Source: Nonomuraea sp. SYSU D8015 (GTDB lineage Bacteria > Actinomycetota > Actinomycetes > Streptosporangiales > Streptosporangiaceae). From it: DNA of 64,000 nucleotides. Shown here piece by piece: positions 23,211 to 32,361 of the stretch (the first letter of the stretch is position 1; every line of letters starts with the position of its first letter). The notes under the pieces were generated by a model. The model was not told the DNA's origin. It did not search any database and worked only from the letters and a program-made list of their open reading frames with translations. The position numbers and the translations under genes were made by a program. The stretch covers positions 186,001 through 250,000 of the forward strand of contig NZ_VJYI01000012.1 of assembly GCF_008065375.1 (NCBI RefSeq). Direction: 5' to 3'.

Positions 23211-24188
23211 ATGCGGAGCCGTACCGTCGCGGTGCTGGCGGCGCTGGCCCTGACCGCCGCGCCCGCCTGCGCCGCAGCCCCCGCCCCACGCGCCCCCGCG
23301 CCCGCCGCCGTGCGAGAGGTCCTGCGCCAGACCCCGGACCAGATCGCCCGTACGGCCTCGAGCCTGCGCCTGGTGGACGCCGGGCTGCCGCTGTACGAGA
23401 TGACCTACCACGGCGGCTACGACGCCGAGGCCCCGCTCACCGACGCCGAGCTGGCCAGGAAGGCCGACGGATGGGCGTGCTCGCTCTTCCACCGCCCGGG
23501 CGAGTTCGGCAGGAACTTCGACTGGGACCCAAACCCCGCCATGATCGTCCACGCCCGCCCGCCCGGTGCCCACGCCTCGCTCTCCCTCGTGGACGTCTCC
23601 TACCTGCTCGCCGCGCCGGGCCCGCCCGACCTGGCCGCCCCCCAGGACCGGCGGCGGCTGGCGCACGCGGTGCTGGCCCCGTTCGACGGCGTGAACGACA
23701 AAGGGCTGGCCGTCGGCCTGGCCCAGGCGCCGGACGCGCGGCTGCCGGCCAGGACGCCCGGGCGGGTCACGGTGAGCGGCGTGCGGATCATCCGCCTCCT
23801 GCTCGATCGGGCCGCCACCGTCCCCGAGGCCATCGCGCTCATGCGCCGCTACGACCTGGACTTCACCGGCGGCCCGCAGTTGCACTACCTGATCGCCGAC
23901 CGGGCGGGCAGGTCCGCCGTCGTCGAGTACGCCGACGGCCGCATGAACGTCATCGACGACCGCGTCCTCACCAACATCACGATGACCGGCACCGACCGCG
24001 CCGCCCGGCTGGCCGACCCCCGCTACCGCAAGCTGGCCGAGGGCGGCCGCGCCGACGCCCTGGAGTTGCTGCGCCGGGTGGCCCAGCGGCACACCCGCTG
24101 GTCCGTGGTCTACGACCTGGACGCGGGCAGCGCCAGGCTCGTCGCCGGGCAGCGCTGGGAACGCGTCCACACCATCCGCCTCTCATGA
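23211..24188 (+). CDS. Secreted linear amide C-N hydrolase-like protein (choloylglycine hydrolase / Ntn superfamily)
   Basis: The protein has 325 residues. A signal peptide starts MRSRTVAVLAALALTAAPAC, possibly with a lipobox-like Cys or cleavage among the Ala-Pro-rich residues. The GWACSLFH then GEFGRNFDWDPNPAMIVHARP segment about residue 85-110 carries a Cys followed by the R-N-x-D motif of Ntn-type cysteine hydrolases (penicillin V acylase, bile-salt hydrolase). Later FDGVNDKGLAVGLAQ and VVEYADGRMNVI match the same fold. In this class the Cys is usually exposed by processing. Substrate unknown; a linear amide or acyl-homoserine-lactone-like compound is possible. Confidence 0.72.
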   Translation: MRSRTVAVLAALALTAAPACAAAPAPRAPAPAAVREVLRQTPDQIARTASSLRLVDAGLPLYEMTYHGGYDAEAPLTDAELARKADGWACSLFHRPGEFGRNFDWDPNPAMIVHARPPGAHASLSLVDVSYLLAAPGPPDLAAPQDRRRLAHAVLAPFDGVNDKGLAVGLAQAPDARLPARTPGRVTVSGVRIIRLLLDRAATVPEAIALMRRYDLDFTGGPQLHYLIADRAGRSAVVEYADGRMNVIDDRVLTNITMTGTDRAARLADPRYRKLAEGGRADALELLRRVAQRHTRWSVVYDLDAGSARLVAGQRWERVHTIRLS

Positions 24189-24216
24189 TCCGACTCCACG
24201 GGTTAGATTGGCCGAT

Positions 24217-24774
24217 GTGACGGCTGAGTTCCGCATCCTCCTGGTGTGTACGGCCAACATCTGCCGTTCCGCCATGGCAGAAGTGATCGCCGGCGCGATG
24301 CTCCGCTCCGCACCCCTGCCCGTGGCGACGGGGAGCGCCGGGGTCCGCGCTCTGGTCGGCCATCCGATGGCGCCGCACGCGGTCGCCGCTCTGGACAAGC
24401 TCGGCCTCGACGGGCGGGCGCACCGGGCCCGGATGCTCGACCCCGACCTGGTCAGGTCCGCGGACCTGCTGCTGACGATGGAGACCGCGCACGTGGGGGT
24501 CGCGGTCGGCCTCGATCCGGCGGCCGCGCAGAAGACGTTCACGTTGCCGGAGTTCGCCCAGCTCGCCTCCGGTGACGGGCACCGCCGCTACCGGTCGGAC
24601 ACGGTGGAACGGGCCCGCGCCATCGTCCAGTCGGCCGCCCAGCGCCGCGACCTCCGGCGCGTGATGGAGGTGTGGGACCCGTACGGCGGCCCGCCGGAAG
24701 GCTACGAGACCTGCGCCAAGAGCCTCGGCGAGTCCCTCAGCCACGCCCTGGGCGCCCTCCTCGGCCCCCGCTGA
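24217..24774 (+). CDS. Low-molecular-weight protein-tyrosine phosphatase
   Basis: The protein has 185 residues. The phosphate loop VCTANICRSAMAE (C-X5-R-S) is near the N-terminus, and the general-acid region reads VWDPYGGPPEGYETC near residue 155, the DPxG arrangement of this family. It removes phosphate from tyrosine or, in some bacteria, arginine residues in the cytosol; in Gram-positives such enzymes often regulate polysaccharide synthesis. Start is either GTG 24217 or TTG 24208, neither with a strong ribosome site. A few bases separate it from the upstream hydrolase, so co-transcription is possible. Confidence 0.88.
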   Translation: MTAEFRILLVCTANICRSAMAEVIAGAMLRSAPLPVATGSAGVRALVGHPMAPHAVAALDKLGLDGRAHRARMLDPDLVRSADLLLTMETAHVGVAVGLDPAAAQKTFTLPEFAQLASGDGHRRYRSDTVERARAIVQSAAQRRDLRRVMEVWDPYGGPPEGYETCAKSLGESLSHALGALLGPR

Positions 24775-24835
24775 CCCTCCGATGAGTTTCGCTCCCCGAG
24801 GCGGTCAACCAGGTGACGTACGAAAGGAGCGGGAC

Positions 24836-25435
24836 ATGAGCACGGTGTTCGTCGAGCTGAGCATCTCCTTGGACGGATTCATCGCCGGCGCGGACGACGG
24901 TCTGGACAACCCCCTCGGGGACGGCGGCGGGCGGTTGTTCGAGTGGTTCACCGCCGGCCCGGAGTCCAACCGGATCAACCGGTACTTCTGCCCTCCCGAC
25001 ACCAGCAAGCAGATCGTCGAGGGCTGGTACCGCGACTGCGGGGCGATGATCAGCGGCCGCCGGACGTTCGACATCGCCCGCGGCTGGCGGGACGGCCACC
25101 CCATCGACGTCCCGATCTTCGTTCTCACCCACAACCCGCCCGCCGAGGGCGAGTGGAGCCCCCGGGTCTCCTTCGTCACCGAGGGCGTCGAGCGGGCCGT
25201 GAAGCTGGCCAAGGAAGCCGCGGACGGGCGCGACGTGTCGGTGTCGGCGGCCGGCGTCACCCGCGGGCTCCTGCGCGCCGGCCTGCTCGATGAGATCCGG
25301 CTGAGCGTCGTGCCGTGCCTGCTCGGCTCCGGAGTCCGCCTGCTCGACGGGATCGGGCCGGTCGACCTGGAGCAGGTCTCCGTCATCCCGTCCGACGGCG
25401 TGACCCACGTGCGCTACCGGGTCGCCCGCCCCTGA
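24836..25435 (+). CDS. Dihydrofolate reductase family protein (RibD C-terminal domain-like)
   Basis: The product is 199 residues from ATG 24836, which is preceded by AAGGAGCGGGAC. It opens STVFVELSISLDGFIAGADDG, the standard start of the single-domain RibD-C/YyaP proteins, and continues with MISGRRTFDIARGW and ILGSGxRLLDG-like LLGSGVRLLDGIGP. These use NADPH to reduce an unknown small molecule; true folate reductase activity is unproven. The frame is open 18 codons upstream without a start that fits. Neighbours give no further hint. Confidence 0.85.
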   Translation: MSTVFVELSISLDGFIAGADDGLDNPLGDGGGRLFEWFTAGPESNRINRYFCPPDTSKQIVEGWYRDCGAMISGRRTFDIARGWRDGHPIDVPIFVLTHNPPAEGEWSPRVSFVTEGVERAVKLAKEAADGRDVSVSAAGVTRGLLRAGLLDEIRLSVVPCLLGSGVRLLDGIGPVDLEQVSVIPSDGVTHVRYRVARP

Positions 25436-25463
25436 CGGTCACCGGAGGGGCGGGCGCGGCACG

Positions 25464-26834
25464 TCAGCTGGCCTGGCTCACCGTGGACATGTTGAAGTCC
25501 GGCACCCGGATCGGCGGCATGACCGTCCGCTGGAAGTAGTCGTTCCACTCCCGGGGCAGCGTGCGCTCGCTCGCCCCGACCTCCGTCAGCCGCGCCAGCA
25601 GGTCGACCGGGCTCTCGTTGAAGCGGAAGTTGTTGACCTCGCCGACGACCTCGCCGTGCTCGACCAGATAGACGCCGTCCCTGGTCAGGCCGGTGACGAG
25701 CAGCGTCTGCGGATCGACCTCCCGGATGTACCACAGGCAGGTCACGAGCAGCCCGTGCTGCGTGGAGGCGATCATCTCCTCCAGCGGGCGCCCGCCCTCG
25801 GGCCCGTTCATGATCAGGTTGTCGATGGCCGGCGTCACCGCCAGCCCGCTCAGCTCGGCCGAGTAACGCGTCTGCAGCAGCGCCTCCAGCCGCCCGTCCT
25901 TGATCCAGTCGGTCGGCGCCAGCGGCAGCCCGTTGTCGAACACCGAGCTCTGCCTGCTGGAGGCGTGCGCCGTCACGAACGGCGCGCACGCGATGCCGTC
26001 CGCGCCGGGGTCGCTCGACAGCGTCACCGGCAGCGTCGCCAGCTGCTCGCCCACCCGGGTGCCCCCGCCCGGCTTGGAGAAGACCGAGCGCCCGTCGAGC
26101 GCGTCCCTGGCCCCCGCCGACCAGAACAGGTAGATCATCAGGTCGGCCACCGCGCTCGGCGGCAGCAGCGTCTCGTAGCGCCCGGCCGGCAGGTCCACCC
26201 GCGTCTTGGCCCACTCCAGCCGCTGCGCCAGCGACGAGTCCAGCGCGGCCACGTCCACGTCCGTGAAGTCCTGTGTGGACACGCCCGTCCACGCCGACCG
26301 CTTCAGGTCGGCCGACTTGGCGTTGAGCTCCAGCCGCCCCGTCGGCTGGTCGTGGCGCAGCCGCACGCCCGCGGACGTGCCGAGGAAGGTCGAGGTGAAC
26401 GAGTGCTCGGCGAAGCCGTACAGCTTCCTGCCGCCCGACTCGGCCGCCGCGAACGCCTCGCCGAGCGCCGGCGCGAACCCCTCGAACACGCCGATGTCGG
26501 TCGGCCGCACCGCCTCGCCCCACTCGGCCGACGCAGGGCCGGCCTCGACCAGCGGGCGGGCGTCCTCGGCGGGCCGCGCGTCCCGCGCCGCCGCGTCGGC
26601 CGCCGCCACCACGTCCGCGAGCTGCTCGTCGCGTACGGAGGCCCGCGACACGACCCCCACGCCCTCGCCCGCGATCGAGATCACCGTCAGCCGCGACGAC
26701 CGGGCCACGCCGTTCGTCGTGAGCGTGTTGCCCGCGAAGCGCAGGTTGGCCGTGGACCCCTCGTCCACGAGCACCACGCAGCCGTCGTTCCGGGAGAGCT
26801 CCAGCGCCCTCTCCACCATCTCCTGCGGGGTCAC
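25464..26834 (-). CDS. TldE/PmbA-type subunit of the TldD-TldE metalloprotease
   Basis: This 456-residue protein begins MTPQEMVERALELSRNDGC, with RFAGNTLTTNGVARSS, the strand-turn motif of PmbA/TldE, around residue 35. It lacks a HExxxH zinc motif, as expected for the non-catalytic partner. The C-terminal half (GLLVTCLWYIREVDPQTLLVTGLTRDG) is the family's conserved end. TldE forms a heterodimer with TldD that cleaves or matures unfolded or modified peptides. GTG 26834 overlaps the last base of the tldD stop TAG, so the two are coupled. Confidence 0.9.
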   Translation of the reverse strand: MTPQEMVERALELSRNDGCVVLVDEGSTANLRFAGNTLTTNGVARSSRLTVISIAGEGVGVVSRASVRDEQLADVVAAADAAARDARPAEDARPLVEAGPASAEWGEAVRPTDIGVFEGFAPALGEAFAAAESGGRKLYGFAEHSFTSTFLGTSAGVRLRHDQPTGRLELNAKSADLKRSAWTGVSTQDFTDVDVAALDSSLAQRLEWAKTRVDLPAGRYETLLPPSAVADLMIYLFWSAGARDALDGRSVFSKPGGGTRVGEQLATLPVTLSSDPGADGIACAPFVTAHASSRQSSVFDNGLPLAPTDWIKDGRLEALLQTRYSAELSGLAVTPAIDNLIMNGPEGGRPLEEMIASTQHGLLVTCLWYIREVDPQTLLVTGLTRDGVYLVEHGEVVGEVNNFRFNESPVDLLARLTEVGASERTLPREWNDYFQRTVMPPIRVPDFNMSTVSQAS

Positions 26835-28327
26835 TACTTACCACCCTCCTGAACGGTGTTGAGGATCCGCACGCCCCTGAACAGCGCCGACGGACATCCA
26901 TGGCTCACCGGCGCCACCTGCCCCGGCTGCCCCTTGCCGCAGTTGAACGCCCCGCCCAGCACGTACGTCTCAGGGCCGCCCACCGCCTCCATCGACCACC
27001 AGAAGTCCGTCGTCGTCGCCTGGTAGGCGAAGTCCCTGACCTGACCGGCCAGCTTGCCGTGCGAGATCTTGTACGCCCGCTGCCCGGTGAACTGGAAGTT
27101 GTAGCGTTGCATGTCGATCGACCAGCTCTTGTCGCCGACGATGTAGATGCCCCGCTCGACGCCCGCGATCAGCTCGTCGGTCGAGGGCCCGTCGGGCGCC
27201 GGCACCAGTGACACGTTGGCCATCCGCTGGATCGGCATGTGCCCGGGCGAGTCGGCGAACGCGCACCCGTTGGAGCGCCCGAGCCCCTTCATCAGCGCCA
27301 TCCGCCGGTCGAGCTGGTAGCCCACCAGGATGCCGTCCCTGACGATGTCGAAGCTCTGACCCTGCACGCCCTCGTCGTCGTACCCGATCGTGGCCAGGCC
27401 GTGGGTGACGGTGCGGTCGCCGGTGACGTTCATCAGCGGCGAGCCGTAGACCAGCTCGCCGAGCTGGTCGAACGTGGCGAAGCTGGTGCCCGCGTACGCC
27501 GCCTCGTAGCCGAGCGCCCGGTCCAGCTCGGTGGCGTGGCCGATCGACTCGTGGATCGTCAGCCACAGGTTGGACGGGTCGATCACCAGGTCGTAGTCGC
27601 CCGCCTCGACCGACGGCGCCGCCAGCTTCTCCGCCAGCAGCTCAGGAAGGCGGCCCAGCTCGGCCGCCCAGTCCCAGCCGGTGCCCGTCAGGTACTCGTA
27701 GCCGCGCCCGACCGGCGGCGCGATCGTCGACATGTCGTCGAAGCCGGTCTCGTGCGCCTTCATCGCGTTGAGCTTCGGGTGCACCCGCACCCGCTGCTGC
27801 GTGGTCACCGTGCCGGCCGTGTCGGCGTAGAACTTCTGCTCCTTGACCTGCAGCAGCCGCGCCGAGACGTGGTCGGCGCCCTTGAGCAGCCCGGCCGACC
27901 ACTCCGCCAGCAGGCCCACCTTGTCGGCCTGCGGCACGTCGAACGGGTCGACGTCGTACGCCGACACCCACACCGCCTCGGCGTGCACCGGCTCGGGCGC
28001 CAGCTCGATCCGCTCCCTGTTGATGGGCGCGCTCACCTCCGCCACCCGCACCGCCTGCTCGGCCACCGTCGCGGCGGCCTCGGGCGTCAGATGGATCCCG
28101 GCGGCGAACCCCCACGTGCCGCCCTTGACGACGCGCACGGCGTAGCCGAGGTCGTCGGCGTCCATGGCGCCCTCGAGCCGGGTGTCGTAGAGGCTGAGCG
28201 TCTCGGCTCTGACGCGTTCGAGCCGGAAGTCGGCGTGCTCGGCGCCGAGGTCGCGAGCGCGTTGCAGGGCGGCGTCCGCGAGCTGCCGCAGCGGCAGCTC
28301 CAGGAAATCGGGATCGATCTGGCGCAT
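26834..28327 (-). CDS. tldD: TldD-type metalloprotease subunit
   Basis: The protein has 497 residues from ATG 28327. The zinc motif HESIGHATELDRA (HExxxH plus downstream acidic residue) is at about residue 256-265, within LWLTIHESIG. RVVKGGTWGFAAG near residue 70 and the C-terminal VLGGAFNCGKGQPGQVAPVSHGCP segment, with conserved Cys residues, are typical of TldD. With TldE it acts as a peptidase; in other bacteria the pair matures microcin B17 or degrades antitoxin. It sits in a divergent arrangement with fabG. An upstream extension to 28411 overlaps the promoter and was not used. Confidence 0.93.
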   Translation of the reverse strand: MRQIDPDFLELPLRQLADAALQRARDLGAEHADFRLERVRAETLSLYDTRLEGAMDADDLGYAVRVVKGGTWGFAAGIHLTPEAAATVAEQAVRVAEVSAPINRERIELAPEPVHAEAVWVSAYDVDPFDVPQADKVGLLAEWSAGLLKGADHVSARLLQVKEQKFYADTAGTVTTQQRVRVHPKLNAMKAHETGFDDMSTIAPPVGRGYEYLTGTGWDWAAELGRLPELLAEKLAAPSVEAGDYDLVIDPSNLWLTIHESIGHATELDRALGYEAAYAGTSFATFDQLGELVYGSPLMNVTGDRTVTHGLATIGYDDEGVQGQSFDIVRDGILVGYQLDRRMALMKGLGRSNGCAFADSPGHMPIQRMANVSLVPAPDGPSTDELIAGVERGIYIVGDKSWSIDMQRYNFQFTGQRAYKISHGKLAGQVRDFAYQATTTDFWWSMEAVGGPETYVLGGAFNCGKGQPGQVAPVSHGCPSALFRGVRILNTVQEGGK

Positions 28328-28404
28328 GTCCACGATCCTAACCCCGTGATCTTGTGTCACCCGGACAACCGGATACCGGCGGGTAGGAGATAGCGTCAGG
28401 TGGC

Positions 28405-29100
28405 ATGGCACGCTCTGTACTCGTCACCGGGGGCAATCGCGGCATAGGCCTCGCGATCGCCCGTGAACTCGCCGCGGCCGGCGACTCCGTCGCGGTCACC
28501 TATCGATCGGGAGAGCCGCCCGAGGGTCTGTTCGGCGTGCGCTGCGACGTCACCAGCACCGCCGACGTCGAGTCCGCCTTCGACAAGGTGGAGGCCGAGC
28601 AGGGCCCGGTCGAGGTCCTGGTCTCCAACGCCGGCATCACCAAGGACACGCTGCTGGCGATGATGAAGGAAGAAGCCTTCACCGACGTCATCGACGCCAA
28701 CCTGACCGGCGCCTTCCGCGTGGCCAAGCGGGCCATCCGGCCCATGATGAAGCTCAAGCGCGGCCGCATCGTCCTCATCTCCTCCGTCGTGGGCCTGTCC
28801 GGCCAGGCGGGACAGGCCAACTACGCCGCCTCCAAGGCCGGCCTGGTCGGCTTCGCCCGCTCCCTGGCCCGCGAGTACGGCTCGCGCAACATCACGGTCA
28901 ACGTGGTCGCGCCCGGCTTCGTCGCCACCGACATGACGGCCGACCTCGACCACGACAAGATCGTCGCCAACATCCCCCTCGGGCGGCAGGCGGCCCCCGA
29001 GGAGATCGCGCGCGTCGTGCGCTTCCTGGCGAGCGACGACGCCTCCTACATCACCGGGGCCGTGATCCCGGTCGACGGCGGACTCGGAATGGGGCACTGA
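28405..29100 (+). CDS. fabG: 3-oxoacyl-ACP reductase (FabG/MabA-like)
   Basis: The protein has 231 residues. The SDR cofactor site is VTGGNRGIGLAIA at residues 7-19, NAGITKD follows at about 80, and the catalytic Ser precedes Tyr140-x3-Lys144 (YAASKAG). The end VIPVDGGLGMGH is typical. It reduces 3-oxoacyl-ACP with NADPH in fatty acid elongation. One base separates it from the fabI gene, the mabA-inhA arrangement known from mycobacteria and other actinomycetes, so the two should be co-transcribed. The ATG at 28405 is natural, and a TAGCGT hexamer in the 77-bp divergent spacer could be its -10. Confidence 0.94.
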   Translation: MARSVLVTGGNRGIGLAIARELAAAGDSVAVTYRSGEPPEGLFGVRCDVTSTADVESAFDKVEAEQGPVEVLVSNAGITKDTLLAMMKEEAFTDVIDANLTGAFRVAKRAIRPMMKLKRGRIVLISSVVGLSGQAGQANYAASKAGLVGFARSLAREYGSRNITVNVVAPGFVATDMTADLDHDKIVANIPLGRQAAPEEIARVVRFLASDDASYITGAVIPVDGGLGMGH

Positions 29101-29101
29101 C

Positions 29102-29866
29102 GTGGGCATTCTCCAAGGCAAGCGGATCCTGGTGACGGGCGTGCTCACCGACTCCTCGATCGCGTTCTCCGTCGCCAAGCTGGCACAGCAGGAGGGCGCC
29201 ACCGTCGTCCTCACCGGCTTCGGCCGCCTCAGCCTGGTCGAGCGCATCGCCAAGCGCCTGCCCGAGCCGGCGCCGGTGCTGGAGCTCGACGTCCAGAGCA
29301 CCGAGCACCTCGACACGCTGGCCGACCGGGTCGGCGAGCACGTCGACGGCCTCGACGGCGTCGTCCACTCCATCGGGTTCGCCCCGCAGACCGCGCTCGG
29401 CGGCAACTTCCTCAACACCTCGTGGGAGGACGTCGCCACCGCCCTGCAGGTGTCGACGTACTCGTACAAGGCGCTGGCGGTGGCCTGCCTGCCGCTGATG
29501 AAGGAGGGCGGCGCGGTCGTCGGCCTCGACTTCGACGCCTCCAAGGCGTGGCCCGTCTACGACTGGATGGGCGTCGCCAAGGCCGGCCTGGAGTCGTGCA
29601 ACCGCTACCTGGCCCGCGACCTCGGCAAGCAGAACATCCGCGTCAACCTGGTCGCGGCGGGCCCGCTGCGCACGATGGCGGCCAAGTCGATCCCCGGCTT
29701 CAAGGAGTTCGAGGACAGCTGGCCGGACAAGGCCCCGCTGGGCTGGGACCTGTCCGACACGCTCCCGGCCGCCAAGGCGTGCGTGGCCCTGCTGTCCGAC
29801 TGGTTCCCGGCCACGACCGGCGAGATCGTCCACGTGGACGGCGGCGTCCACGCCATCGGCGCCTGA
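29102..29866 (+). CDS. fabI: Enoyl-ACP reductase (FabI/InhA-like)
   Basis: The product has 254 residues. It starts MGILQGKRILVTGVLTDSSIAF, the InhA/FabI divergent SDR opening. VHSIGFAP is at about 90 and the catalytic Tyr-x6-Lys in WPVYDWMGVAKAGLES near 151-159. The C-terminus GEIVHVDGGVHAIGA is conserved. It reduces trans-2-enoyl-ACP with NADH, the last step of each elongation cycle and the isoniazid/triclosan target class. It starts at GTG 29102 right behind fabG. The organism need not make mycolic acids, since non-mycolate actinomycetes also carry the pair. Confidence 0.94.
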   Translation: MGILQGKRILVTGVLTDSSIAFSVAKLAQQEGATVVLTGFGRLSLVERIAKRLPEPAPVLELDVQSTEHLDTLADRVGEHVDGLDGVVHSIGFAPQTALGGNFLNTSWEDVATALQVSTYSYKALAVACLPLMKEGGAVVGLDFDASKAWPVYDWMGVAKAGLESCNRYLARDLGKQNIRVNLVAAGPLRTMAAKSIPGFKEFEDSWPDKAPLGWDLSDTLPAAKACVALLSDWFPATTGEIVHVDGGVHAIGA

Positions 29867-30092
29867 CCCGGCCCTGGTGGAAGACGAGAGCCTCCCAGCT
29901 CACGCCGCAGGTGGGAACGGACCCAGGCGCTCGCACCGGGTCGGCTGGAGAAGCTTCGTGAGCAACGGCCTGCGACGCCCAGGCGGTGTTCGAGCGGCCG
30001 GGGCCCCGGTCACTGGACAGGCACCCTCCAGCAAGCGTTAAGCTCCGGCGACGCCGCATCTCACGGGTGGCGTGGCGGGGGAGGAGCACGGG

Positions 30093-32228
30093 GTGTGCCG
30101 ACTCACCGGAGCCCGTACGGCGGGCCTGGTGGCCGGGGGACTGGCCGCCCTTTCGGTGGTCCTTGTGGTGGCGGCGGCCGTGAGCCGGTTCGCGTTGCCC
30201 ATCGAGGCGCGGGTGAGGCCTGCGGTGCTCACCGGCGACGACGTGGTGGGCATCGCCTATCCGGTGCTCGGCGCGTTGCTGGTCGTCCGGCGGCCGAAGG
30301 TCCGCGTGGGGTGGCTGATGGTCGGGGGCGGCATGGCGATCGCGGTGCTCGGGCCGTCGCAGGCGGTGTACGAGTGGCTCGCCTACCAGGGCGACCTGCC
30401 GGCCCAGTACTACCCCCTCATCGTCAACACCGCCCTCGGCGGCCTCGGAGTGCTCGCGGTGGACCTTCTGCTGCCGCTGCTGTACCCGGACGGACGGCTG
30501 CCGTCACGGCGATGGCGCCCCGTCGCCGTCGTCGTGAGCCTCGTGATAGCGGTCCAGTCGATCGCGTACATCTGCCGTGTCGTCCCCCCGACCTCGCGGA
30601 GAGGGCCGAACCCGCTGGAAGTGGCCTGGCTGGACCCGCTGAACGAGTGGCCGGCCGCCATCCCCTTCAGCTACTCCTACCTGCTCGAGGCGGTCTGCCT
30701 GCTGTCGCTCCTGGTCAGGTTCCGCGCCGCGGACACCGTCAGCCGGCGGCAGATCGGCTGGCTGCTGTACGCCGTGGCCGCCAACCTGATCGTCGAGTTC
30801 TGGGCGCCCTACTCGCCGCTGGCGATGCTGACCACGGCCGCCATACCGGTCGCGGTCGCCGTCGCGGTCATGCGCTATCGGCTGTACGGCATCGACACGC
30901 TGGTCAGCAGAACCATGGTCGCCGTCGGCGTGGTGGGCTCGGTCAGCGCGATGTACATCGGAGTCGGCGCGTTACTCGGGCTGTTCCTGTCCGAGTACGG
31001 CCAGCTGCAGGGGGTGGCCGCGGCGCTCTTCGCCGGGGCGTTCTTCCGGCCGCTCCGCCGTCGGCTGCAGCGGCTGCTCGACCGCCTCTTCTACGGCCCC
31101 GTGGGCGATCCCGAGGCGTTGACGCGGCGGCTGGCCCGTGAGGTGCACGACGCCGACCCGGCCACCTCGCTGGCCTCGGTGGTCGCCGCGGTACGGGAGG
31201 GCCTCGCGGTCACGGGCGCGGCCATCGAGGTGCGTGACGGGCAGCCGCACTATGTCGAGAGCGGGCAGATCGACGCCGGAACCGCCCGCGTGGTACCGCT
31301 GGTATGGCACGGTGAGAACGTCGGCCGGCTGCTCATCGGCGCGCCCGGACCACGCCGCTTTCCCGCCGCCCACAGCGAGCGTGTGATCAATGCGCTGACG
31401 CCCTACGTCGCCGACATCGCTCATGCCGTACGACTCACCGCCGATTTGCAACGTTCCCGCGAGCGCATCCTCGGCACCAGGGAGGAGGAGCGCCGCAGGC
31501 TCCGCCGCGACCTCCACGACGGTCTCGGCCAATCGCTCGCCGGGATGGCCATGACACTCACCTCGGCGCGGCACACGCTGAGGACGTCGCCGGAGCAGGC
31601 CGACCAGATGCTGCGCGATCTGCATGCCGGCATGAACAGGGTGACCATCGAGATTCGCGAGCTGGTTCACGGCCTGCGCCCGCCCGTGCTCGACGACCTG
31701 GGTCTGGAGGGCGCGGTGCGCGCGCTCGCCGCCGAGGCGATGGGCGCGGGCGGCGCCGGGCCGGTCGCCGGCCCCGACCCCGACCCAACCTCAGGCCTGG
31801 TCGACGGGACCGCCGTCGCGGCACGCGGGAAAGCCCTCATGGTCCGAGCCGGGAACGGGGCCGTTCTGGAGGGCGGGGACGGCAGAGCTCCGCTGATCAC
31901 GGTGTCGGTGAGCGGGAACCTGTCGGGTCTTCCCGCGGCCCTCGAGGTGGCGGTCTACCGGATCCTCCAGGAGGCGCTCACCAACGCGATCCGGCACGCG
32001 AATGCCACGACCGTGTCGGTGACGCTGCACGCGGACTCGGTGTTGTCGTTGCGAGTGCGTGACGACGGCGTGGGGTTGGCGGAATCCGGGCCCGGTGGTG
32101 TGGGCATGTCCTCGATGCGGGAACGCGCCGCGGAGGTGGGCGGCTCCTGCATGATCTCCTCGCCACCGGACGGCGGCGCCCTCATCGAGGTCTCCCTCCC
32201 TCTCGGCACCGCCGTCCCGGCACCCTGA
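30093..32228 (+). CDS. Membrane sensor histidine kinase, NarL/LuxR-partner type (HisKA_3)
   Basis: The protein has 711 residues. About eight hydrophobic segments in the first 330 residues are followed by a soluble GAF-like part, then the dimerisation/phosphoacceptor helix EERRRLRRDLHDGLGQSLAG (His near 473), and the ATPase domain with EALTNAIRHAN (N box, about 626) and DDGVGL/GGVGMSSMRERA (G boxes). A 40-residue Gly/Ala/Pro-rich insert sits between them (about 550-600). This architecture signals to LuxR-type response regulators; none is adjacent, so it is an orphan here. The start GTG 30093 follows GGAGGAG; GTG 30072 is an alternative. Confidence 0.9.
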   Translation: MCRLTGARTAGLVAGGLAALSVVLVVAAAVSRFALPIEARVRPAVLTGDDVVGIAYPVLGALLVVRRPKVRVGWLMVGGGMAIAVLGPSQAVYEWLAYQGDLPAQYYPLIVNTALGGLGVLAVDLLLPLLYPDGRLPSRRWRPVAVVVSLVIAVQSIAYICRVVPPTSRRGPNPLEVAWLDPLNEWPAAIPFSYSYLLEAVCLLSLLVRFRAADTVSRRQIGWLLYAVAANLIVEFWAPYSPLAMLTTAAIPVAVAVAVMRYRLYGIDTLVSRTMVAVGVVGSVSAMYIGVGALLGLFLSEYGQLQGVAAALFAGAFFRPLRRRLQRLLDRLFYGPVGDPEALTRRLAREVHDADPATSLASVVAAVREGLAVTGAAIEVRDGQPHYVESGQIDAGTARVVPLVWHGENVGRLLIGAPGPRRFPAAHSERVINALTPYVADIAHAVRLTADLQRSRERILGTREEERRRLRRDLHDGLGQSLAGMAMTLTSARHTLRTSPEQADQMLRDLHAGMNRVTIEIRELVHGLRPPVLDDLGLEGAVRALAAEAMGAGGAGPVAGPDPDPTSGLVDGTAVAARGKALMVRAGNGAVLEGGDGRAPLITVSVSGNLSGLPAALEVAVYRILQEALTNAIRHANATTVSVTLHADSVLSLRVRDDGVGLAESGPGGVGMSSMRERAAEVGGSCMISSPPDGGALIEVSLPLGTAVPAP

Positions 32229-32361
32229 AACACCGCGTTCCGACTACAGGCGCATCGGCATGTCCTGGACGTCTGCACATCACGCCTGGCCCCTGGCCGT
32301 GCCCCGGCTCGCCCCTCACCCGCCCGAACCCGGTGCAGGGATCCTCACGGGCGAGGCGAGG

